DNA of 64,000 nt from Megalonaias nervosa. Taxonomy: Eukaryota; Mollusca; Bivalvia; Unionida; Unionidae. The first letter of the stretch is position 1. Every line of letters begins with the position of its first letter. The notes beneath the pieces are model-generated. The model saw only the letters and a program-made list of their open reading frames with translations. It made no database searches and was not told where the DNA came from. This document shows positions 54,121-62,339 of this stretch, piece after piece. The stretch covers positions 1 through 64,000 of the forward strand of contig JAECUM010003227.1 in assembly GCA_016617855.1 (NCBI GenBank). The letters run 5' to 3'. The position numbers and the translations under genes were made by a program.

Positions 54121-57100
54121 ATATCATTGATTTTAGAATGAGTGACGAACGAGGTAAAAATATTATCAACTATCTCGACAATCAGCGATATATTATTTTA
54201 GTAAAATTTATTGTGCAGACAGATGATGACACTTGGATTATCCGTGATAAACGTGACCCTATACGGCTTCATACTGGAAATAATACTGTTACATTGAATA
54301 ACAAATCCAAACCAGGAATATTGACTGGTATTGATAAACCGAATTATGAACGAGAGTATCCTGTAACTGCAGTTATTTATGCGATATATCCGCTAAATGA
54401 TAAACCTAGCGTTAATGACCTCAAACCAATGAAATTGTCAAGGGGACTAAACTGCGTAGCTGAGAGAGTTACGGAACATTTCTCAAAAGCAATACGCGGA
54501 AACGGTTTAACTGATCTAAGACGTAAAAAAAAAATGCGTGGGCAGAAACAGTTAAAGATACCGGAGCATCTATTAGTGACGTTGCTAAGCTAGAAAAGAA
54601 ATTAAGATTTCCAATAACAGTAAAAACATTAACCGGAGAAATTTTGTACAAACCGAAATATATAAAAAATGGAACTCCTATAACAATCATTGATCATAAT
54701 GCACATGCATGGACTAACGCTGTAACAATATTTCCACGGGATAGAACCGTTAAATTTTTATAGCGATTATATATTCGACGCTATCAATGATATTAGTAAG
54801 AGTGACCCTGTATCTGTTTGGTTATTTCAGAGTTCAGATTCGTATTATGATCAGTTTGTAAGGCCTAACGGAGAAATTTATCGTGCAGAATCTCTCCACG
54901 AAAAAATGAAGAATCTTGCATTGAAATATAATTCTGATGATGTTGAAGTTGAACGATTATTGAATAATTGTTTTACAGTTCCATCGGTTGCTGCTCACTT
55001 TGCTCAAGAGAAAAATTCATGGAAACCGACACGATTAGAATTTCTTGAAGACATCCAGCATAGTTGTGTTGAATACGGACACGGCGGATTATGGAATACC
55101 AAATACGATTATAGCGATATTATATCGGTTGATATGGTAGCGTGTTATCCTGGAAGTTTTCTTGGATACGGACAATGTTCTGAATACTTTAAAAGATTCG
55201 GACATCCCACACACGAGATGACCAGAGTTGCGATAAAAGGACTCTTACCTGATTTTGATTTAACTGGATTTGCTTGTATAGAATCATTTGAGTTTTGCGA
55301 TGATCTGCATCCGATTATTTACGTTTGGTTTGGAAGACATTTCTCAGAAAAATATTGGGCTCCAATAGTGTTATTACGATACATGCTTGATACTGGGATG
55401 CTATTGTCGTTGAGCGTAAGTGAAGCTATTATATCATATCATCCGCAGAAACAAGTTTGGTTACTACAACCCCTGACAGAGTCAGATGATGAAAATCCTG
55501 ATATGATTGATCATGAAAATAAAGTTGTATAAGATCTCGGCAGAAAACTAATCGGTAAGTTTACTCAAGGAGGATCATATGATCATAAACGAATGTGTGC
55601 AAGATTAATTATGGATGATGCTGAACTCGATTTTATAATTGCTGATGCAACGGAAAAAAAAATACATTTATGAGTCGGAGTAGTGCTTTTTTATCAGACG
55701 GGTCTTAATTAGGTACAATCGTGAGCTATACTGATGGTGAGTCACCGCAATTTACTCATTTAAGATCTTCTATGCTCGCGTACGTTTCCATAAATTTATT
55801 ATCGATGATAAATAGATTTCCTCGTTACGCGGTTAGAGTTGCCACGGATTCATTTTATATAAATAAAGCGTATTTAGATTTGCTAAAACCGCTACTCGGT
55901 AATGACGAATGGGGATCATGGAGAATAAAACAAGAAAATATACTTGATTATTCAGAATCTGCAGACGTTGAAATCAAGGAAATATATTACAGCAATCATA
56001 ATCAAATATTAACATCGACAGCACCATCTGTGTTTGATCCTGTGGCCAGACATAAAACCGTTTATCTCAATGGATCTGGAGGTTCTGGAAAAACAACAGG
56101 TGCCATTGAATTATTTCGCCGTAGTTTGAAGAACTCCGTTGATATTATTGTTCTGACACCTACACATAGACTAGCCAGAGAAATAAACGAACGAGGAGTA
56201 AAATCTCAGACTTATCATGGTTTCTTCAGATGGTGCGGGGATACGTGGACACCTGAGCGAATGGGTGAGAAATATATACCCCGGATTATCATCTGGGGAT
56301 GAGATTTGTACGGTGTCGTTAGAAACACTAAAAATATTTCTTAATTGGTTATTAACGAAAAATATTGTGAAAATTATGTGCGGCGATCATGGTCAACCAC
56401 CACCTTCCGTTGGGCAGTCTTCGCACGAGTGGTTAAAAACGTTTGTTGATTATTATGAAGAGATAACCGATGGTCATAGAGCTGTTGATGAACCTCTGAA
56501 AGAATTTAAAAGATTAATCAGACTACAGCCAGATAGAATACCATGTGAGATAATGCGTGAAATAATTCCAGAAACTCCTGTAAATGATTTTTGGAATTTA
56601 TGGAGACCAAATGATTTAATAGTTGCGAGTAGAAAAATAGTTCGTGATGAATTGCAAGAGAAATTATTTCTGTTACATAAAGAAAAGTTTTCAAATCTAC
56701 ATGTACCATTGTGCTATCGCCCAGCAGATACTCGACGACAGAATATTGAAGTTGAAATTCCAGGAACAAATGAAAAACAAAATCTTGTATTGAATGATAT
56801 TGTTTTGGTTGATGTTGATGTTGTTGAGAGCGCGTTGATTATGGATAAAACTCCATGGAAGTTAGGATACGCTATAACGATTCATTCGTCACAAGGACTA
56901 ACTATTACTGATACAAATATCTGGATTGTCGATGATAGAATCGAATGGTCAAATTTAGTTTATCTCGCAGTGTCCCGAGTCAGAAGAATATCTCAACTAC
57001 GCAGGGTTATTATGAATGCTACAGAAATTAATAATCAAACTGCTAGCGACAACAACGAACTTGTTGTTGGCGTAATAAGAAAATAAAAACTATTTGGTTA

Positions 57101-57362
57101 TAAGCAATGTGATAAAAAAAATAATCGCGATTTTGATATTGATACTAAATTAATTATGACACTAAAACAACGACAGAATAATCATTGTGCAAGTTGTAAC
57201 TGTAATATGCTATGGGAATATTCGAGTAATAATGCAAGACAGTTCACCGTGGACAGAATTAATAGTGATCTTAGTCATACACGTGATAATGTCATATTGA
57301 CATGTCTTGAATGTAATCGACGTCGGGGCGCTGGACGCCCTGGTGCTAGTTTACAAAAGTGA
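54117..57362 (+). pseudogene. replicase: divergent family B polymerase - SF1 helicase - HNH, broken
   Basis: In order: an N-terminal domain (54,117-54,760) ending near ITIIDHNAHAW; polymerase motif A as ISVDMVACYPGSF (D76 of the frame at 54,906); a GKFTQGGSYDHKRM motif-B-like block (about 55,555); motif C VATDSFYI (about 55,840); SF1 helicase P-loop GSGGSGKTT (about 56,072), GDHGQPPP (about 56,385), and IHSSQGLTI with LAVSRVRR (about 56,880-56,990); in-frame TAA at 57,084; then an HNH-like zinc module CASCNC...DRINSD..H..N..LTCLECN to 57,362. Breaks are in A9 (54,526), near 54,760, 55,530, 55,655 (A9) and 56,250. PolB-helicase fusions of this kind are rare in memory. The polymerase call is moderate, the helicase call strong. 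Confidence 0.65.
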
Positions 57363-58338
57363 ACGCGGTGGTAACTGTGTGTCTTCAGGAATTGCTTGTA
57401 ATTGTTCACGCACAAATCCACGTTGAGGAGCATTTGAATCCAGTCTGTAGATGGCAGGTCCACCCGTAGATCTAACCACGCTAGAAATTTTATGTGTGGT
57501 CACACTCCAGATAGGATCAGTTGCTCTTTTTTTTACCCCCTTCAAGTTCACCAGGTTCATATAAATACCTTACAGTCACATTACCTAACACTGGCTGTTT
57601 TGAAAAGTCACGTCGTTGTCCGTAGCCATCGCTACGGGGTATATGTTTCTTTGTAATTGCATTAATAGGTTTCATAGAAGTTGCACGAGTAATTTCTTTA
57701 TTTAACGCAGCAATCACACTTGGTAATCTTGCAACCCATTCACGAGATCTCATGTCACTCTGAATTATTTCCTTTGCATACTGGTATCCAAATAACCGCT
57801 CGGCGAGTGTTCGATTAAATCGTTCAACTATTGCCTGATCACGATGAATTGTAATGTGTCCTCGCCTGATTTTGACGCTATGTTGTTTCATCAGCGATGA
57901 TACTGCACCAAGAAATTCTTTGCCAGGATCAACTTGTAGCAACTGTGGCCATAGTAATGGCCCTCGTTGATAAATTCGTTCAAACGCAGATGCAACTTCA
58001 GATGTTGTTTTTGTTGATAATGGTTCCGCTTCTTTATATCTACTTGCAACATCAACGACAATTAACGCGTATTTGTATGTGCGTGATTGACGTCCACGTG
58101 TTTTAATAGTATCATGTGGTAAAAACAAAATATCTGCTTGATGAACTTCATTGGGAACGCTGACATCAAAATACACGTACTGAATTTTTTTAGGTGGATG
58201 TAGATATATTTGCCATATTGCTTGTCGTGCTAACCACGCTGCAGCAACAGCACGTGAGACTTTTGCTGCTTCAGCAAGTTTACTAATCGCTGCTCTGCCC
58301 TTCCAATATCCTCTTGGGTTATAATAAATGGACCCCAT
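57351..58338 (-). pseudogene. DDE integrase of Element 3, one frameshift near C terminus
   Basis: ATG at 58,338 (GTTATATAACTATTATAATG on the coding strand). N-terminal HTH-like SKLAEAAKVSRAVAAAWL; catalytic core with D69 (HQADIL), D137 (LLQVDPGKEF) and E172 (IVERFNRTL). A T8 run at about 57,533 breaks the frame. The C-terminal segment DPIWSV...GPAIYRL..RGFVREQL continues in another frame to 57,351, tail-to-tail with the replicase. No chromodomain, unlike Element 1. It inserts the linear genome and would explain the 5-bp duplications. Confidence 0.85.
57620..57637. repeat. 18-bp palindrome inside integrase gene
   Basis: CCGTAGC-CATC-GCTACGG, perfect arms, in frame in the region after the DDE core, encoding part of PRSDGYGQR. 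Confidence 0.8.
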
Positions 58339-58358
58339 TATAATAGTTATATAATTAA

Positions 58359-58857
58359 TTACCCAGCCCCTAGCATTATTTTACCTTTCATAGCAGATTT
58401 CACTAGAAAACTAGCGAGTTTTTCTCTGAGAAATTTATCAGGTATAGAATTTAACGCATGAATCAATTTCACATCTGCGAGATGCCGTTGTTGTAAATCT
58501 TTGCTTTTATACGCAACATCATGAACATAACACGCTTGATCAATCTTATTTATTGGATACTCTCCAGGTCGCGGTTGATCTTGATCATCAAGTCGAATAT
58601 CAAGTCGAGTTCCAGGACCACAATAATTATTATCCTGGTAAATGTTTTTCTCCGGGATACTTCGCCCATGGAACCCCGGGCAATTTTCCCAACGAAGCAG
58701 CGATATCACCTCCTGTCTTTGTGCTAGACGAAGTAAATTTGTATTTTTTTGTGCTACACTTTTCACACTTACCTGTCAGTGCGCGTTTTTTATTTTTTGT
58801 TATTATTGTTGTTAATCCAGGGGTGGGTGCCTTGCATCGAACACAATATAAATTCAT
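58359..58857 (-). pseudogene. zinc-ribbon - PLA2-like protein, one frameshift
   Basis: Start taken at ATG 58,857 (MNLYCVRCK). The zinc ribbon YCVRCK...GKCEKC is followed by a LGKLPGVPW linker. The frame changes near 58,632, and the PLA2-like domain follows with the calcium loop YCGPGT and catalytic H-D in YVHDVAY (H82-D83 of the frame at 58,766). Parvovirus-type PLA2 domains help virions escape endosomes. Polintons and adintoviruses commonly carry one. The gene precedes integrase on the same strand with a 20-bp gap. In Element 1 the same domain is fused to integrase. Confidence 0.75.
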
Positions 58858-58869
58858 ATTATTTATCAT

Positions 58870-59550
58870 ATGGATATAATTGACTTTTCGGCGACACAAA
58901 AACAAGAACCAGTCAAGCATCACCCAGCGCTACCGAATTCTATTAGAATGATAATAATAGGTCCATCTGGAAGTGGGAAGACGCAATTATTGCTTAATTT
59001 GATAATGAGATGGCTCAAATGGGATAAATTATATTTAGTAGCTCCATCCGTGGATGATCAACGATGTTATGAAGTGCTTAAAGATTTTAATGAAAATGCA
59101 AAATCATTATATGAAGACAGTGACAGTGATGGGGTCAGTGTTATTGATTTTATCACTGATATTGATGAAGCGCCATCTGTAGATGACCTTGATGGACGTA
59201 TTAATAATTTAGTAGTATACGACGATGTCATGCTGGATAAACAATCAAATCCAGCTCGGATATTTTCCAGAGGCAGGCATAAAAATACAGAGGTGATTTA
59301 TGTTACCCAACGTTATACACAAATACCTAAAGTGATCAGAGACAACTGCAATATTTTGGTTGTATTTAACGGAGTTGATAATCATACGCTGCAAAATATT
59401 TATTCTACTTGGTGTTCAGGGGACATGGACATGATCAAATTTAAAAATTTCTTTGCCCACGCGCAAGCTACCCCGTTTGGTTTTATAACAATAAATTTGC
59501 ACGATCCCAGGTCGAGATATCGTAAAGGACCTGATAAAATATTTGGATAA
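58870..59550 (+). CDS. A32/FtsK-HerA-type packaging ATPase, intact (226 aa)
   Basis: Open from ATG 58,870 to TAA. Walker A GPSGSGKT at residues 31-38, Walker B LVVYDDV at about 114-120, and the YVTQRY sensor at about 144-149. Full length for the family. Divergent from the zinc-ribbon/PLA2 gene with overlapping start regions. It is one of few intact genes and lies partly in the TIR, so the left TIR holds its C-terminal copy. A packaging motor without visible capsid genes is odd. Confidence 0.85.
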   Translation: MDIIDFSATQKQEPVKHHPALPNSIRMIIIGPSGSGKTQLLLNLIMRWLKWDKLYLVAPSVDDQRCYEVLKDFNENAKSLYEDSDSDGVSVIDFITDIDEAPSVDDLDGRINNLVVYDDVMLDKQSNPARIFSRGRHKNTEVIYVTQRYTQIPKVIRDNCNILVVFNGVDNHTLQNIYSTWCSGDMDMIKFKNFFAHAQATPFGFITINLHDPRSRYRKGPDKIFG

Positions 59551-59782
59551 AACCACAGCAGCAGAGAGGGTGGACTGACAAAAATGACGCGCACGAGCAC
59601 CGCATAGCATTTACAAACACAGATGTCATGAAAAGTAACAGCGTAAATAACCCACGTAGAGAGAATCTCAATTCGGTTACAGATTCTGGTTTAACGTTAT
59701 TGACCCTATATTTTCTGCCTTATTTAATATGATTTCATGTTTAAATCTTTTGGTCGAAACCAATTTGTAGTGTTCTGCTGCT
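59000..59782 (-). repeat. Element 3 right TIR
   Basis: Inverse of 44,618-45,412. An inverted copy of the tip motif AGCAGCAGAGAGGGTG is at 59,557-59,572. At the extreme end one tip copy has lost about 7 bp relative to the left. Confidence 0.9.
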
Positions 59783-60096
59783 CGGCGAAAGATTCCGCTG
59801 TGATTGATTGTTATAATGTTGCAGAAGATTTCTGCGATGATGAAATCATTGATGATTATTTTAGTGATAATGAAACCGGTGATCATTATTACACTGAAGA
59901 TTTCATCCGTAACATTGCTACAGACAGCGATGACGATGATAAAATCAATGATGATAATATCATTGATACAGATATCCGCCGTAACATAGTCACGGACAAC
60001 ATTACGGGTGATAATAGCAATCCTCACCACATGAAAATACTAAAATTCCACATATGGAGCATCAATAATTGGTTCAGTATGTTTGGACATGAATAA
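59783..60096 (+). pseudogene. acidic C-terminal end of the right-arm primase-helicase, severed by Element 3
   Basis: Resumes at CGGCG and continues the Asp/Glu-rich tail (DFCDDEIIDDYFSDNETG) to WFSMFGHE and a stop, matching 32,908-32,595 inverted. It includes palindromes at 59,907-59,923 and 59,979-59,995. Confidence 0.8.
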
Positions 60097-60156
60097 ATGT
60101 TTGCGTTTGTAACCCTCAGATTGATCAGATAAACCTTCTATCCCTGATAAATCATC

Positions 60157-60223
60157 GATGAGGAATCGCGCCATATTTTCATTTTTATATATAAATAATA
60201 ATGATATGGCGCGATTCCTCATC
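60157..60223. terminator. 3' hairpin with perfect 20-bp stem
   Basis: GATGAGGAATCGCGCCATAT pairs fully with its inverse ending GATTCCTCATC, 60 bp after the primase-helicase stop. Counterpart of 32,468-32,535, which has mismatches. Confidence 0.75.
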
Positions 60224-60301
60224 GACCATAGAAGTCTCAGCGCTGTCAATTAACCGTTGTATTCTGATCTTATCAACTCAATGACATAGTCACTGACTGT
60301 G

Positions 60302-60520
60302 TTACAGGTCTCGTATGATCCGTGATAGTCGCCTAGAGGTTTTATTAATGTTTTTCTTGATTGATTTTATTTGTTTTATTTTCATGTCAAGATTTCGCTG
60401 TGATGCGATAAAATGTATCATCAACTGTTTAAAATGTTCTTTCGTTATAATAATATTTCCACATTGAGCCTCATTTTGTTTGTCCATGTTGATGCTGATT
60501 ATTTTATTCAAATTTGACAA
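60302..60520 (-). CDS. terminal small gene 2, right copy
   Basis: Frame conserved with 32,153-32,389. The start differs (SNLNKIIS) because the upstream bases diverge. Lysine-rich helix, function unknown. Confidence 0.5.
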   Translation of the reverse strand: MSNLNKIISINMDKQNEAQCGNIIITKEHFKQLMIHFIASQRNLDMKIKQIKSIKKNINKTSRRLSRIIRDL

Positions 60521-60601
60521 TCTTATTGGACAATCATGAAAATAAAAACAAAATATCTTATGCAGCCTTTGACAATTAAGGAAATTAAATTCACCAGTAG
60601 A

Positions 60602-60972
60602 TCAACAGTTCCAATAAAATATTCTCTCGCAATTTCTTATTCGTTCTTGTTCTTGTTCTTCTCTTTCTTCCCTCTCTTTTCCCCTGCGAATATCATCCTC
60701 TATTGCGGTATTTCTCATACTTTTTTCTTCGGAGGAAAGTGATCTACCAAGTTGTTTTTCTATATCTGCTTCAGATTTGTGGAGAAGACAATTTCGTCGC
60801 TGGATTTCTTCATTAAATATAAATCTAACACGATGATCAGTAGCATCATTGAAAATACTTCCAATACCAATGTACCAATGACTAGTACAATCTCATCGTT
60901 GATGCACCTGAATTCGATCATGGTCACAGGATAAATGAAGTAATGGTGCTTACCTTTATTATCGATGATCAT
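60602..60972 (-). pseudogene. terminal small gene 1, right copy, frameshifted
   Basis: Begins MIIDNKGKHHYFIYPV like the left copy, then shifts within about 40 codons. The charged-helix end is recognisable to 60,602. Confidence 0.5.
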
Positions 60973-61104
60973 TTTGTTGTGAAAATAATTAATATTTTTA
61001 TGTTTCTCGAGAAATTAAAAAAACTGAGTAAGTGTCCATATATCGTTTGTAGTAAGCATTATTATTTATAATTGTTACAATCTGATTCTAAATGTCACAT
61101 TCTG

Positions 61105-61175
61105 ATTGTTGTCACCCGTGACTATATTACTGCTGATTGTTGTCACCCGTAGAATCACCCGTGACTATGTCACGG
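61105..61175. repeat. palindrome cluster in Element 2 right TIR
   Basis: CCGTGACTATGTCACGG at 61,159-61,175 plus degenerate copies with GTTGTCACCCGTGACTATAT. Inverse of 31,474-31,581, with one copy partly lost. Confidence 0.8.
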
Positions 61176-61408
61176 CGGTGATCATTGGTAAATATTTACT
61201 CGATTACGGACCCTACACTTAACAAATAAGGCAAACCACAGAGCAGCAGAGAGGGTGCGACCAATAGAAGCAAACGAACATTCCTAATGTTTGAAAAATA
61301 CACATCAATAAAATTGATTTGGCTTAATACTGTTTTGTCTTAATTTTTTAATTATTGTAGGATTCTTAGTTTTTCGAAAAAAGTGGTCTGTCCACCCTCT
61401 CTGCAGCT

Positions 61409-61698
61409 ATTCTGATAAAGAAGACAGGGTTCATGTGTGTGTGTGTGTGTGTGTGTGTGTGGAAGGATTTATGATTTTGTCAGCACCACCCCTCCTCCAA
61501 AATAAATTCTTAAACCAGGCTCTTTAAAGACTGTTACTCTCTTAAATAATATAAAAATTGTAACTAGTGTTTTTATATGCAAAATAAATACACTTTTTAA
61601 CAAATCCAGACTTTCATTCTTTAAAATCTGCCGCTACTTAGATTTCTTTCCGCTCTAGGCAGGCAGCTGCCTTGTCTGTCTAATGGGAAAACAGTAAT

Positions 61699-61789
<91 letters not shown>

Positions 61790-62276
61790 CGAGCTATAAT
61801 AGAAGTCGATGAATAAACATAATTTAACTTACTTATTGAAGGTAACAGCTAAGCCATACTTCTTTAGCTGTCTGTATAAAAATGGCTATTTAATCACTTC
61901 CCTATCGACGTTTATTTCCTTAAAAATTCATAAATGTACTTGAAGATCCTCATGCTTCCGTTTTCAACAACAAACCAGCAGAGTCCACCATTGTAGATGA
62001 GAAAGTAAATGCCATCCTTTGCGTCAGCTCCAACCTTCCGAACTTACTTGATATTCATTGCAATACTAGGAATAGTTTTAGTTGGGTATTAATTTACATT
62101 TGTTTAAATTATTTGCACTATCAGACCAAAATCTGAAGAAAAAAAAAATCACCATTCATTCATGCTGTAATACCCCCTCTATTTTTATAGGCTCGTCAAG
62201 CCTTGAGATAAAATTAAATGGTATACAGTGGGAAGTTATGTAGATCCAATATACTTTGAATGGGAGATCGTCTCAA

Positions 62277-62339
<63 letters not shown>

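Larger units (their letters stand above)
44618..59782. mobile_element. Element 3: nested Polinton-type element without visible capsid genes
   Basis: 15,165 bp. Left end AGCAGCAGATAGGGTG, right end inverse AGCAGCAGAACACTAC, with TIRs of about 0.79 kb and a CGGCG duplication in Element 2. Genes: primase-helicase, zinc-ribbon genes, HNH homing nuclease, PolB-SF1 helicase-HNH, integrase, ribbon-PLA2, packaging ATPase. No capsid, penton or protease frame is recognisable. The 50.3-53.0 kb interval is repeats and SINE. Confidence 0.85.
31238..61408. mobile_element. Element 2: palindromic Polinton-type element, interrupted by Element 3
   Basis: The outer termini read AGCAGCAGAGAGGGTG (left) and, inverted, AGCTGCAGAGAGGGTG (right), flanked by ATTCT. 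With the 15.2-kb insert removed, the element is about 15.0 kb and consists of two inverted arms meeting at about 38.9 kb. Each arm has the same genes: two small terminal ORFs, primase-helicase, zinc-ribbon, HTH/coiled-coil. There is no integrase, DNA polymerase, ATPase or capsid gene of its own, so mobility must have been supplied in trans. Confidence 0.85.
59783..61408 (-). repeat. Element 2 right palindrome arm, outer part (right TIR)
   Basis: Inverse of 31,238-32,908. An inverted tip copy is at 61,242-61,257, mirroring 31,390-31,403 on the left. Confidence 0.9.

Noticed and set aside
54117..57362. bacterial contamination as the source of helicase/integrase genes
   Set aside because: No Shine-Dalgarno sites or operon-type codon use. 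The genes lie within TIR-bounded elements inside SINE- and microsatellite-bearing DNA.
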